Positions 49,208 to 60,739 are shown, counted from the stretch's first letter. The stretch: 64,000 nt of DNA from Pteria penguin (GCA_035048485.1 CM068585.1:52158550-52222549), one strand, 5' to 3'. Notes: generated from the sequence alone by a model not told the origin. Program-made: numbers and translations.

Positions 49208-50800
49208 TGTCAATATAAAACGACTCTGAAGCAATCACATTTAGTAAACGCGTCTCCATATAATAATTCTATATTTTAATTTGGACAAATAACGCACTTC
49301 CTCATGTATTGCAGATATGCTTGTTAAGTGACATAATTCAAGTATCGTGGTTGTTGACACCAAAGACTCGAATAGGAAGTATATGATCACATATTGATGT
49401 TAAAACGGCTGTCACTTTCCTCTTCTCAACTGAAAATGACTTATTTATATGAAAATACTTTGCTTTGTTTGTTACATATTAACACATCTAACCATTTTGC
49501 TGAAAAGCATTGAATTATGCAATGGAATCAATTTAAGCAGAAAGGGATCTTTTACCTAGCAACATCACGGGGATGAAGGACTTGAACGAATAACCTTTTA
49601 GCCCAAATCCAAGCATGTTACAGTAAGGAAAATGTGAATCGATGTGATGACAGAAAAATATCAATTTCAAGTCGCAAAGTTTTCCATTATTAATACAGCA
49701 AAATAGCCACTGTAAGGAAAACAACAGCGTATGTGAAATTATTATTCTTTCTTTCTTTATTATTTCTTTATTATTACCATTGGGTTTATGTTTTATTCTT
49801 AATATAAATATATGTTAATATTATTTTGTTGATAGACATGATGTCATGTCACCATTGTATTCGCAGAATGAAAGACGGTGAGCATATATGGAAACTTATT
49901 TCGTTTGATACAAAGGGATGATTCGAAAGAAAGATGAAATCAGTACAGTGGTATATTATGTTCACTGTGTGTATACATAAAATACACGTTGGTATATAAG
50001 TTATGTATAATTCTTTTAATTAAACAATATAACGAATGTAGACAATAAAATTGAAACAATAGAGTTATCCCTCTTTTGTAGTACTCAATTTCTGGTACAA
50101 AGTATATCATGAATATTTTTTACTTAAAGTTCCTATTATGTTATCACGAGTTGACACAACAATATTCTTCGAGTGCCGTATATTACTTAAATACATATCT
50201 TCTTTTGTAGTAAAAATGACTTATCCACAAGCTTATTAACAATTCATAATGTCTTTATAATACATTCAACATTTTTTTCGTTTCCATTTCTAAGCACAAT
50301 AAAAAATACTTATCAGTCTACGCATGCCTTCATTTCCACGCTTACTTATTTATTACATATATAATATATAATAATTGCAGATTTAGTAATCCATTGAATT
50401 CCATGGACGTCAATATCTTTCAAATTTGTGGGGGTTAGAATTTGTTTGCAATACTTTAATATTATGGAAAGTGTTAATATTTGGTTACATTAACAAATGA
50501 GATTGACATTCACGCAATTTTACATCTTGTCCAAGGATAACTATAGAACATCTAAATAATCAGCATTTATTATTTTCCTCGTATTTTGGGTAAAATTTTT
50601 GATGAATCATATTTTTATGTTTAAAGGGACATATAATTAATATGCAATGAAATATAATTATTATTTTTATGTCAAGAAAATGTCGTAAAATAGAATAAAA
50701 ATGTAAGACATTGAACAGTTTACTTTCTTGCTCTTGTATCACTAGCTCAATGTTTTGTTTTCTTTTGATTTTCTAGGTGCATTCCCACTTCATCATTATT
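49208..50800. other. Upstream of gene B, no gene recognised
   Basis: AT-rich. A minus-strand segment at about 49555-49705 has acceptor and donor-like borders and an open frame (CCINNGKLCDLKLIFFC), but it joins nothing. The promoter of gene B should lie in this stretch. Confidence 0.35.
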
Positions 50801-50804
50801 GTCT

Positions 50805-50990
50805 AAGCGGTTGTAGATGAGGTGCTCGGCCCGTGACCGGAAGACCCGGGTTCGACATATACCATGGGTACACCGGTGTCCTCTCGGATGAGACAGTAAA
50901 ACCGAATTCCCATATCACGGTAGGCGAGGCACATAAAAGACCTCTCACTGCTTGGGTATGGTTCATTGCTAACGAATAAATGCAATGCAT
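50805..50990 (+). mobile_element. tRNA-headed SINE
   Basis: GCGGTTGTAGATGAGGTGCTC (box A-like), CCGGGTTCGAC (box B-like), then GGTGTCCTCTCGGATGAGACAG, AAACCGAATTCCC, and CACATAAAAGACCTCTCACTG. The central GATGAGAC...AAACCGA...CCC...TAAA block resembles the Meta-domain type core known from bivalve SINEs. From 51000 to 52680 no gene was found. Confidence 0.65.
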
Positions 50991-52689
50991 TAGGCAGATA
51001 CCGTAACCATATAAGTGACGTTATCGTGAAGTTTCGTAAAACAATAATCAATTAATCATTTTTTTTTTCTAATTAACAATAATGGAAGAAATAACAAATA
51101 TTTATGATATATACACTATACCCTTTAGGTATGAGAGTATCATAAAGAATGCTTAACAATGACCATGAAGTTTCATTTCCATTGTCGGAGTCAAAACCGA
51201 TAACTTCAGCAACACAAGACAATCTAACCGATCAACTATCATACCAACACAGCAAGTCCCCTCTCCCCTTAGATAAAATATCACTTTTATAAAAACGTCA
51301 CTGTATACAGTTAACATTTGTGGGTTATGGGGGAAATGCAGACAGAAGAAGAGTCTGAGGATTTAACTTATGTCTCCATCCATCAGAGCCCTGTGTAACT
51401 CCAGATTCTTCTGAGTTTGAGTCCTAAGTCAGTACTACACCTACCGTGTAATCCAAGCTTTACATTAGGATACTCAAGTCCGTTCCATACCTTATCATTT
51501 TTGTTATACATGTGTGGATGGTTTGTCACATAGCCGAGTCAGATCAGTTAGTGTAGAACTTGAATTTCTCTAGGACTTTGTTTATCATGAACTATATCAA
51601 ATATTTCGTATGCACTTGCTACAGTAATTAAGAATTCGGCTATGGTTGCTGAAGTGAATTCAAGTACCTCTTAAATAAGATCAATGATACTCAGAGTACC
51701 GGGGCCGTGTTCAGCGGAGAGAAGACTGCCAATCTCGTTTTCGGACCGAATTAAAATTTTGTCAAAAATGGGATATACTTCAAAATCAAAATCGCTTGTC
51801 GCGTGTTTCAGCCATTCTGTCGCACGACAGGCTGTGCGACAGGCTAGACAGCCCTAGTCTCCCGCTGTGAGGCACAATGGAAACAAAACAAAAATAAAAA
51901 CATGGAGGCTTTCGAAAAAGTACTCAGTCTCAATATTGATTACAAATATGCCGGCGTAATACTGCAAATACTTTAACAATTCATTGATGCAGAATGTTCA
52001 TATCACTGTATGCAAGCGCGACTTTTACATAAGTAAAGAATAAAAGCATTAGATTGAATAAACCTTACTTTTGACCTAGTCTATCACTGATCTTCCAGAT
52101 GCCAACAGGTAGGTCATATCTATGAAAGTTACTTGATTGCACAATATTTGAAAGTAATTATACACATCGTTATTCCTTTTCAGATCAAGAAGGACATTAG
52201 GTACACAATTTCTGCGGGTAAATGGACACACACTATATTGATAAACAGTGTGATAATGTAAACATTTTTCAGATTGCCGTGTCTAATTATTTCGCCATCA
52301 ATACTAATGAAACAAGGATGACGGAGAAGGTAATCTATGTGGGGTTAGTATAACTGGAGAGTTTAAATTTAACGTTCAGTAAGTTGGATGCCATTGTGAT
52401 AAACAAAGGAAATATATGATTACAGGCCGTGGGGAAACTCCACACAATTAAGTCACGTTCTGGTAAAGTTTGATGACGTTTTAGTAACAAAACTAGTTAT
52501 TTCACGGAGCCAATCAATAACTTGGTTAGCCACGTGCAAGTGAGGCAATATTTAACAAACACTTTAAAAATCAAAGTACTGATGGAAGGTGATTAATGAA
52601 GAATACTGCATAGTCAACAATAGCAACGCCTAGCGTGGCATTATGTGCCCGTCACTAAGTTTGAAGGGATGAATTTGAAAGTATAGAAA

Positions 52690-53215
52690 CATTCCCACAT
52701 TGCAAAAATTCTGTGAAATACTATTTAAATCCATGCAGTGGGTAAAAAGTTATGGACTAGACAAAGATTTACCCACCCATCATATACAATGTGAACTTGA
52801 CCTTGATTATACAACTTTGGTTCAAAGTCAAGACACATCCTTGGGTCCTTGGCAACAATTCTGTGAAATATTACGTATACTCAAATATATGCAAGGGATA
52901 CAAAGTTATGGCTCAGACAAAGATTTACTCATCATATGCATTGTGACCTTGACCTTGCAGATATAACCTTGGTTCAAAGTCAAAATCCACCCTTTGATCC
53001 TGATCCTAGGTAACAACTCTGTGAGATATTACACAAATCTATACAAGGGGTAGAAAGGTATGACAGACTGATTTTCCTATCACATACTTTGTGACCTTGA
53101 CCTTGAAGATTCATGTATGACCTTTCAGTCAATGTCATGACACACCCTGTGGCCCAGGGCAACAATGCTGTGAAATATTCAAATTCATGCATAATTGAGT
53201 AGACTGACAGTAAGA
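52690..53215. repeat. Tandem ~150-bp GACCTTGACCTT repeat
   Basis: GTGACCTTGACCTTG (first copy GTGAACTTGACCTTG) occurs at 52791, 52943 and 53091. Each copy also has GGCAACAATTCTGTGAAATAT and AAAGTTATGG blocks. Characteristic of bivalve interspersed DNA. Open frames over it are artefacts. Confidence 0.8.
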
Positions 53216-53439
53216 GGCATCCTCAATGTCTGTATATGATTTTCCTATGTCAAAATCTATCGTTACTTCATTTCCCCCAGCTGACAGTATCAAAAGGGAC
53301 TTGTATATCTAATAAACATACCTGATCAAATAATTAAAGATTTCTTAACTGCGCATTGGGTGGGATATGACCCTAGATTAAAATCAAGATAAATGAATAA
53401 GATAAAAGCGATTATTTCATCCTTAATACATTTATATAT

Positions 53440-54494
53440 TTATGTATATTGTATATATGCCTTTACATGAGGTTTATGCTCTATCATTGAGACCAGTTCT
53501 AACAAAGAACTTGGAACAGCTTCTGACAATGATTCGTCGCTAAATTTTACATTGTGCTGACACATTTCCTTGCGAACTATCTCGGCTGCCTTTGCTAAAT
53601 ACATAGCATCAGTAAATTCACAGGCGTTGACAACTGCTTGTCCAATATCTTTCTCAAACACTAGTACCACTTCACGTCATCTATGGTATGCTTGCAAATC
53701 TGGTATCTTTGATAAGATTCTGTCTTTCAATTTCATTTTATTTAATTTTGTTGAAATCGACGGATACGTAAATTCGCGACGTTGTTTTTCGTATAACAAG
53801 CTAAGATCAGCAAGTTTGAAAACAATACCTCCCGGATTAGCTCTTTGTTATTCTACTATGTGTGTAATCAGCTTTGCAAATGCAAGTTCATTATCATACT
53901 CGCAGTTTCCTTTTTCCACTTACATTTCATGGTCCCGTAGTGCCTTTCTTTCTCTGTTATACAGTTATGTCAAACATTTTGGATGATATTTAAACTCTTG
54001 TGCTACATCACCTGAACTTAATTTTGTAAGCAGTTTTTCATCCTGTAATGTTATTGCGCATCGGTTTAGTCTTTCGTTCAGCTGCATGCTCATTGCCTCT
54101 CTCATGTCTGATATGTTACCTTCGTCTTCACATAAAAAGCACTTTGCAATAAGTGGCTTCTCCATCTGCTTCGAACTCTTTTTTCTGATGAAATTTGATG
54201 AACCACTTTCGATTTCAATCTCAACAGATCTCCTTTTTCTCGCCCTTTGCAGTTTTGTATTGCTAAACATTATTCTGCAAGAATGATGGTACTTTGCATT
54301 ATTCTTTACTAAAGTTGCACCAATGCCCTGGCCATCATCAATGCGTCGAATGTCTACATGGATTGGCATTTCATTCAAGCATTTGAACTCGGGTATATTC
54401 TTTGCAAGCAGGGTATAACCCGATTTGCTTTGGTCCAAAGGATCGGAGGGTGACATCAATGCTTCATCTTTCTTTGTCTATCTGACATAAAAAG
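53440..54494 (-). pseudogene. Uncharacterised zinc-binding-type gene, 3' part, split by gypsy element
   Basis: One frame runs from about 54468 to the stop near 53440 with four internal stops (TAA 53965-53967, TAA 53920-53922, TAA 53848-53850, TGA 53677-53679) and one shift near 54472. Readable blocks: NNAKYHHSCRIMFSNTKLQR, AKCFLCEDEG, FKYHPKCL, NPGGIVFKLADLSLLYEK and VFEKDIGQAVVNACEFTDAM. I know this order of blocks from large families of unnamed proteins in molluscs and cnidarians; paired Cys/His suggest zinc binding, and no function is known to me. The missing start lies at 61311-61379, on the other side of the retrotransposon. Confidence 0.7.
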
Positions 54495-55086
54495 TGTAGC
54501 GTTTTTGGGTTCGAGGATTTAAGATAGTAGTAAACATTAAAACAATTAAAGAATTAAGAAAACAACATATTACGAGTCAATATATACAAATACATTGTTA
54601 AACTAAAACAGTATGAAATATGTACAATGATAATATGAGTCTTGAGACAATCCCTGGAGGTCTAGTGCTCCAGCACATCAACAGCTCTCCAACACTCTGG
54701 GTGTCGAAGCGCTCGGTGATCCAACACCGCGATGTTTACATCAGTGCTGGGGGTCACAGCACTCAACACAGCTCTCTACAATTGCTGCAAGCCTCTATAC
54801 GCTGCAGCCCTCGGGTTCCAACCGATAGATAAGAGCTCCTGAAGCTACTGCCTTCAAACCTTATTTAATACGATGCTATAAATAGCAACTAACCCAGAAT
54901 ATTATGTTGGTGTATCTAATCGATGTGCCCTCTTCGAATGACAAATTGAGACTGATGAAACATGCGCAATCGCTCGTATTTATAGTGGCAGACATTTGGG
55001 TTCTCTCTGGATTTACCTTCCATCAACACTGCAGCTGTACTTTCACTTTCAGCTCACACATGTTTATGCTTAGGAATTTCATCACA
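54495..55086 (-). repeat. 3' LTR of gypsy element
   Basis: 592 bases; starts TGTGATG and ends CGCTACA in element orientation. Preceded by a purine-rich GAGGCGTGGGTAA that may serve as polypurine tract. The small frames on the plus strand of both LTRs are artefacts. Confidence 0.93.
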
Positions 55087-55212
55087 TTACCCACGCCTCT
55101 ATACATTATGCGACCTCGCATGACACTTATTACAACACAGGGATATGTCAAATATATTTTATAAAACAAAATAAGGACATGCTTTTTGGCACGTATAAAA
55201 ACAATGATGAAG

Positions 55213-55391
55213 GATGCATGTGAATATAAAGATAAGGTATAAAATATAAAATGAATAACAAAACAAAAAGTCATAACAACTTCTAAAAGTCTCAAACTTC
55301 AGATGCATGTGAATGTAAAGATAAGGTATAAAATATATAATGAATAACTAAACAAAAAGTCATAAAAACTTCTAAAAGTCACAAACTTCAG
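55213..55391. repeat. 89-bp tandem duplication inside the element
   Basis: GATGCATGTGAATRTAAAGA begins at 55213 and 55302; two units, few differences, between the extra ORF and the 3' LTR. Confidence 0.85.
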
Positions 55392-55453
55392 ATGATTTCC
55401 TGCTTGGAATATCTTTACAACTATATCCACGTCCACTACATCTTTCATGCACA

Positions 55454-56143
55454 CTACATGTTGAAGAATTCTTCGCTTTCTGTAATCTCCTCAATGTCTC
55501 TACCACCCTCTTTGTACTTGACCAAAGTGATTTTCTTTATTTTGTTTCTGTACCGCGTGCATTGTGTGGAAACCTCTTTGGTTTCTACCTCGATCTGAGT
55601 TCCTATGTCCACCAGGATTCTTTTTCCTTGTCCAGGAAGTATCATAAGTTCGTCTGGATGTTCTCTCTCAACCACTTTTCTGACAGAAGTACCAGTATGT
55701 ACTGGTCCAGAGAGAGTCCTCTTCCTTATTATCCGGCCTTCCAACAAGTCTGCATTTATTTCATCTAATGGGGGTGGCGTCGACCTCACAACAGACTGTT
55801 GTTCATCCTCATCATCTTCATCACTAGAGATATTACCAATGAGTTGGCCAGGATCATCGTCCTATTCACTGTCTGTGGAAGGTCCTGCGGTGGTAGGTTT
55901 TGTTGCTGCTGCAACAGCGGATGCTGGTTGTGTAGGAACATCTTTATTGGGGTGTTTTGTCCGCATATGTCGTAGGTAATAAACCTTCTTGAAGCTTATG
56001 TGGCACTCATTACATTGTATGGCGTTGGCTGCACATACAAAAATATGCTGAGTCCATGCATCCTTATTTTCCAACTCCACAATACATAACGGACAAACTT
56101 GCTTCGTTTTTTTAAGTGTTGTTTTTGTGTTAACCATGGCCAT
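55454..56143 (-). pseudogene. Extra zinc-finger ORF of the gypsy element (one internal stop)
   Basis: From ATG at 56143 the frame runs to TAG at 55862-55864 and then straight on to a stop at 55454, about 229 codons with one internal stop. The N-terminal part has two fingers: CPLC-x12-H-x3-C and CNEC-x11-H-x4-H (residues about 15-55). A Ser/Thr/Pro-Ala linker and an acidic stretch (SSDEDDEDEQQ) follow, then a basic C-terminal part (RKRTLSGP, RYRNKIKKI). TGTGTTTCAG lies directly before the ATG and looks like a splice acceptor, which would allow a subgenomic mRNA as for env in errantiviruses. No env features (signal, TM) are present. A nucleic-acid-binding accessory protein is inferred; capture from a host zinc-finger gene is possible. 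Confidence 0.65.
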
Positions 56144-56207
56144 CTGAAACACAGATTCAAAAACTACATATTGTGAAAGATTTCACTCTTTTTTTTCATT
56201 AACTGCT

Positions 56208-57731
56208 CTAATTCCTTACATAATCATCGAGCCATCTCGGGGGTTTTCTATTTCTCCTTAGTCTTCCAGGTGGAATTAAATTCTCAACTGTTTCAAGATT
56301 GGATTGCTGATCAACATCTTCAAAATGTGAAGAATGTGGAGGATCATCAAGGATGTCTTCATTATCTGGAGAGTTTGTGGGATTAAGATTCTCACTAGCC
56401 TCAGAGCAAATATCACTCAGAGTCATTCGTTCTTCAGAATCCTCAACATTCTCACCTCTGATAATTTGTTCCTTGCAAGCTTTCATTCTGTCACAATGAA
56501 TCACTTGCTCTCCCTGATCTCTACCACAATTCACCTTGTATAACACTTCAGAAAGTTTCTTTAACACAATGAATGGTCCTCTCCAAAAGGATGTTAGTTT
56601 AGAGGAACACCCAACTTTCTTTTGTGGGAAAAAGACATAAACCAAGTCACCCTGACTGAAGCTTTCATACGACATTTTCATGTTATAATACCGTTTCTGT
56701 CTTCGTGTTGACCATTCTGAATTCTCTCTAACCAGTGTGTGAGCTCTTTCAATTCTCTCTCTCAGTATCCCAACCCACTCGTTCCATGGCACAGTCTTCC
56801 ATGCTGTAGGCATCTCGTATATGAGATCCAACGGTGTAGATTTCTCTCTACCTAGCATGAGCAAATTAGGAATGAATCCTGAAGATTCATGCTCTGTGGC
56901 CCTATATGCCATCGTTACATACGGAAGATGTTCATCCCAGTCTCGATGATTCTCACTTACATACGAGCTCAACATTGTCACAAGAGTTTTGTTAAAACGC
57001 TCCACCATATCATATGATTGCGGATGGTATGGCGATGTGCGAGTTTTCTTTATCTGAAGAAGTTTACAGACTTCAGAGAATAGTTTACTCTCGAACTGTC
57101 GACCTTGATCGGAATGAATTATATGTGGGACTCCAAACCGACATACAACTTCATTCACAATGGTAGAAGCTACAGTTTGAGCCTCCATGTTTATCATCGG
57201 GAATGCTTCTGTCCATTTAGTGAAATAATCACTGACCACCAATATGTATTTGTTCCCGTTTTTGGTTTCAGGGAGTTCTCCGAGTATATCAGTTGCTATA
57301 TGTTCCATAGGATAACCTACTTGTGAGGTTTTCATAGGCTCTCGTTTGGTCTTAATTGGTGACTTACGCCTTGCACATATATCACACCCTACTACATAGC
57401 TTCTGACGTCTCCGTGCAGTCCAGGCCAGTAGTATGATTGTCTAATTTTCCTTAAGGTTTTGTTAATGCCTAAATGACCAGACACTTTCGCATCATGGCA
57501 AAACTGTAAAATTCTTCTTCTCTCGGAGAGAGGAACTATAATTTGATAATGAACATTATCAGTTTCCCATAACCTGCTCAAGAGATTATCTCTTATGACC
57601 AATCGGTTCCACTGAGCCCAGAGAGCTTTCACTGTATAACTCTCTGATGAAACTGATTTATATTCAGGTCGTTCTGATGTTCGAACCCATGACTTAACAA
57701 GGGCAATGTCTTTGTCGTTGTCTTGTTTTTC
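56208..57731 (-). CDS. pol: Integrase part of gypsy pol
   Basis: Open frame following the stop at 57732-57734. Contains the HHCC zinc region (HLGINKTLRKIRQSYYWPGL, then CDICARR), the D,D35E core (HIATDILGE, HSDQGRQFE, MVERFNKTL) and a GPY/F-type end (FWRGPFIVLKKL). The three acidic core residues are present; the HPQS-x-x block reads SYD where SDG is usual. It ends with an acidic and then basic tail. The integrase itself seems the least damaged part of pol. Confidence 0.93.
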   Translation of the reverse strand, partial: EKQDNDKDIALVKSWVRTSERPEYKSVSSESYTVKALWAQWNRLVIRDNLLSRLWETDNVHYQIIVPLSERRRILQFCHDAKVSGHLGINKTLRKIRQSYYWPGLHGDVRSYVVGCDICARRKSPIKTKREPMKTSQVGYPMEHIATDILGELPETKNGNKYILVVSDYFTKWTEAFPMINMEAQTVASTIVNEVVCRFGVPHIIHSDQGRQFESKLFSEVCKLLQIKKTRTSPYHPQSYDMVERFNKTLVTMLSSYVSENHRDWDEHLPYVTMAYRATEHESSGFIPNLLMLGREKSTPLDLIYEMPTAWKTVPWNEWVGILRERIERAHTLVRENSEWSTRRQKRYYNMKMSYESFSQGDLVYVFFPQKKVGCSSKLTSFWRGPFIVLKKLSEVLYKVNCGRDQGEQVIHCDRMKACKEQIIRGENVEDSEERMTLSDICSEASENLNPTNSPDNEDILDDPPHSSHFEDVDQQSNLETVENLIPPGRLRRNRKPPRWLDDYVRN

Positions 57732-57734
57732 TTA

Positions 57735-58340
57735 CAGATCAATTGTTTCTTTTGTATCATCTGTGTCAATCATGCGTAAAGCTTCAGTTTTAGGAGTTTC
57801 AATCTCCTTTTCCCAGTCTTCGTGAAATCCACATTGTACACAGGGTTTTCGACTTAAACTGTCAGCATTACTGTGCTTTGCTCCCGGCCTATGTTGTATC
57901 TCCATATCATAAGATGATACAACCTCTAGCCACCGAGCTAATTGTCCTTCTGGATCTTTAAATCTCAGAAGCCATTTGAGTGATCCATGGTCTGTACGTA
58001 TTATGAATTTACGTCCATACAGATAGTGCCTGAAGTACTTGATGAAACTGACAACTGCAGCAACTCCTTACGTGTCACACAATACTTTCTTTCCGATTTG
58101 CTCAAACATCTGCTTGCATAAGCTACAACTCTTTCCTGTCCATCTATTTCCTGAGACAAAACTGAACCAATCGAAATGTCACAATCATCGGTGTCCAGAA
58201 TAAAAGTTTTCGTAAAGTCTGGATGTGTCAAGATGGGACTGTTTGTTAATTTTTTCTTCAATAAACTGAAAGCATGGCTACAGTCTTCAGTCCATGCGAA
58301 AGCTCTTGTCAATTCTGTAAGCTTATGAAGCGGTGGAGCA
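57735..58340 (-). pseudogene. pol: RNase H part of gypsy pol
   Basis: ILDTDDCDISIGSVLSQEID, then YASRCLSKSERKYCVTRKEL, a frame change near 58065, then FIIRTDHGSLKWLLRFKDPE and QHRPGAKHSNADSLSR. Normal gypsy RNase H order. It is separated from RT by a frame change with a few residues missing after SYYRK (about 58345). Confidence 0.88.
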
Positions 58341-59094
58341 ATACTTTCCTGTAGTAGCTATACAGTCCTAAGAAGGAGCGAACCTCTTTCTTGTCAGTAG
58401 GCTGAGGCCATGTCTTGATAGCCGTTATTTTGTCAGGGTCTGTCTCAACTCCTTTGTCCGATATGATATGTCCAAGATATCTAACTTGTTTGGCGAACAA
58501 CGTACATTTTCTTGCTTTCAGCTTCAACCCTGCTTCAAATAGTTTGTCAAACACTGTTACCAAATTTTGAATCATGATGTCAAAGCTTGATCCATAGACT
58601 ATGATATCATCTAGATATATTAAGCATACATGCCATTGTAATCCTGACAAAACTGTTTCCAGCAATCTTTCGAAGGTTCCTGGGGCAATGCATAGCCCGA
58701 ACGGCATTACATTAAATTCATTGAGACCTTGTCTTGTGGCAAATGCCGATTTATGTTTATCAGCGGGATCCAACTCGACCTGCCAATATTCCGAATTCAT
58801 ATCCAGCGTGCTGAACCATTTCGCACCACTTAATTGGTCAAGGGACTCGTCTATGCGTGGGAGAGGATATGCATCCTTTACCGTAACACTGTTCAGACTT
58901 CTGTAATCCACGCAAAAGCGTGTAGATCCATCTTTCTTTTTCACCAATACTATAGCAGAGGCCCAGGGGCTTGTAGAGTGTTCTATCACACCTCTGCGTA
59001 ACATGTCAGACACATGACTTTTGACCCTTTTTTTGCATATGGATAGGTAATCGACGTGGATGTTGTTTGATAGGGGCATTGTTACCTGTGTCAA
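58309..59094 (-). CDS. pol: Reverse transcriptase part of gypsy pol
   Basis: Blocks in order: GVIEHSTSPWASAIVLVKKK, RFCVDYRSLNSVTVKDAYPL, STLDMNSEYWQVELD, FNVMPFGLCIAPGTFERL, IYLDDIIVYG and YLGHIISDKGVETDPDKI. The YLDD active site is complete. At the start, a seven-base A/T run near 59030 shifts the frame relative to the upstream ORF (59006-59395). Confidence 0.93.
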   Translation of the reverse strand: MTQVTMPLSNNIHVDYLSICKKRVKSHVSDMLRRGVIEHSTSPWASAIVLVKKKDGSTRFCVDYRSLNSVTVKDAYPLPRIDESLDQLSGAKWFSTLDMNSEYWQVELDPADKHKSAFATRQGLNEFNVMPFGLCIAPGTFERLLETVLSGLQWHVCLIYLDDIIVYGSSFDIMIQNLVTVFDKLFEAGLKLKARKCTLFAKQVRYLGHIISDKGVETDPDKITAIKTWPQPTDKKEVRSFLGLYSYYRKVLLHRFISLQN

Positions 59095-59391
59095 TTTTAT
59101 GTTTCACTAATTCGGTTCTGCCTACATCTTCATCTGATGAGGCAAAGAGATGTGCATACCGAATTAGTAAATTTCGCGCCTTTTCTTTGTTAGAGCTTTC
59201 AAGACCTTGGGTGCACCTTTCATACAGATCTCGCACATGCTCAGGAATGTTATCAGACATTGAAATGTTTTTACTTTGATTTTGTTTAATACTGTCTGGA
59301 CCCATTTGCAGTGCATGAATTTCAGCAACAGGTGTAAATTTACCGACCTCTGTACCTGAGTATAATACTTTAGTGTCTGATGACAGGTTCA

Positions 59392-59975
59392 TCATTCTGA
59401 GAGGTTTGTTTTCATGTCATCCATCTTGACTTCAATGTGTGTCTTTCCTTTCACCTTGAGAGGCGTACCATTAGCAGAGAGTATTTCACGATTAATTGAG
59501 TTAATAATAGGTTTATTCTGCTGAGAGAGGTTATCATATACAACACTCGACACTAGCGACACAGTTGCTCCTGTATTTACTAAAAGATTGGCTTCGAACC
59601 CACCTACAGTGGTCTTAACATATATACAAGGTTCATGTATAGAATTTACATGTCCTTGTCCTTGGGTATTTTGTTGATTGTTCTGATTACTTGAACTATC
59701 ATTCTGTCCCTGTTGTATGTTAGAGTTGTCTTTCTTTGGTGCCTTACAATCTCTCTTTAAATGTTCGGTCGCACCACAGTTATACCACTGTCTTTGTTTT
59801 TGTTGCGCTTTATTACCTTGCTTCTGAAATCTCCGCCGTTTCATCTTTTTAAATTCACTTTCTAGTGCTTCTACGCTTTTCTGCATGTTTTCCAATATTT
59901 TGTTAGTATTACTTGATTCGTTACCAGGATTACTTCCCTCTGCCGCTCTTACATAACCTTCTCTGTCTCTTTTCG
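59392..59975 (-). pseudogene. Nucleocapsid and protease part of gypsy
   Basis: The zinc knuckle reads WYNCGATEHLKRDC: the first cysteine of CX2CX4HX4C is tryptophan (TGG at 59785-59787). Further on, the aspartic protease motif reads LLVNTGATVSLVS, with asparagine (AAT at 59575-59577) where retroelement proteases have the catalytic aspartate. Both are single-codon differences from the norm. The frame ends at 59392 and the pre-RT linker (59006-59395) continues in another frame. Confidence 0.85.
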
Positions 59976-59989
59976 GCCCTATAAAAAGC

Positions 59990-60699
59990 TTAAAGTTCTA
60001 CTGCTCTCTGAATAGCATCATTTAAATTGACTGGACGGGCTTGTTTTATTTTGAGCCTCGTCTCAGAGTCATGCAAGCCATCGAGAAATTGTTCTGTGGC
60101 TAATATTTCCCTCACGTCATTAGGTGCTGTAGGATATGCCAAATTAATAAGTCTACGTATATCTTGACCCATTTCTGGTAGGGTTTCAGAGGCCCTCTGC
60201 CTTCTATCTCTTAACTGAGCTCTGTATAGATCTGTCTGATTAGACGGGGCAAATCTATCTTGCAGCGCTCTCACAAGTTTCATGAAATTATTCCTATCCT
60301 GCTTAGGTTGATTACTTAATACACCTTGAGCTTGTCCCCGTAGGGATGCAGCTAAGTATAACCCTTTCTCGCTGTCAGACCACCCATTTATGTCACAAAC
60401 TGATTCAAAATGAGGCAATAATCGTTACAGGCGCTATGTTTTCATGAGCATTCCGCTGATTATTTGTTTCAATGCTAGGGGGAGGTATACGACCTACACG
60501 CTCTCTATCATTAGTCTCCAAGTCACGACCATAGGTATCATTCGTTCTGCTTACATCACTCACGTCCGAGGCATCATCTCTCGAACACCCGGGGCATTGA
60601 TTCTGGGGGTTGAACTTAAAACAAAGTTTCATTTATTTCCCTATTCAAGCGATCAATTTCCCAATCTAAGTATTCTAATTCAGCGTTTACTGAAGCCAT
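59990..60699 (-). pseudogene. gag: Gypsy gag, frameshifted
   Basis: The likely start is ATG at 60699 (MASVNAELEYLDWEIDRLNR). Two frame changes follow, near 60620 and 60415, before the Retrotrans_gag-like block CDINGWSDSEKGLYLAASLR, then RQRASETLPEMGQDIRRL and EQFLDGLHDSETRLKIKQ. The frame stops at 59990 just before the nucleocapsid part. Confidence 0.85.
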
Positions 60700-60715
60700 T
60701 ATATCTTCTATTTAA

Positions 60716-60734
60716 AATCCCACCGCTGCCAACA
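60716..60734 (-). other. Primer binding site, tRNA-Leu type
   Basis: In element orientation TGTTGGCAGCGGTGGGATT, five bases after the 5' LTR. It is complementary to the 3' end of tRNA-Leu (AAG/UAG) including CCA with one mismatch, as I remember that tRNA. The clam element Steamer also uses tRNA-Leu. Confidence 0.75.
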
Positions 60735-60739
60735 ATTTA

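Noticed and set aside
52700..53192. Small proteins at 52.7-53.2 kb
   Set aside because: They lie within the ~150-bp GACCTTGACCTT tandem repeat.
54620..55295. Plus-strand and minus-strand ORFs inside the LTRs
   Set aside because: The same frames occur in both LTRs (54.6 and 60.9 kb) and follow LTR sequence, not protein conservation.
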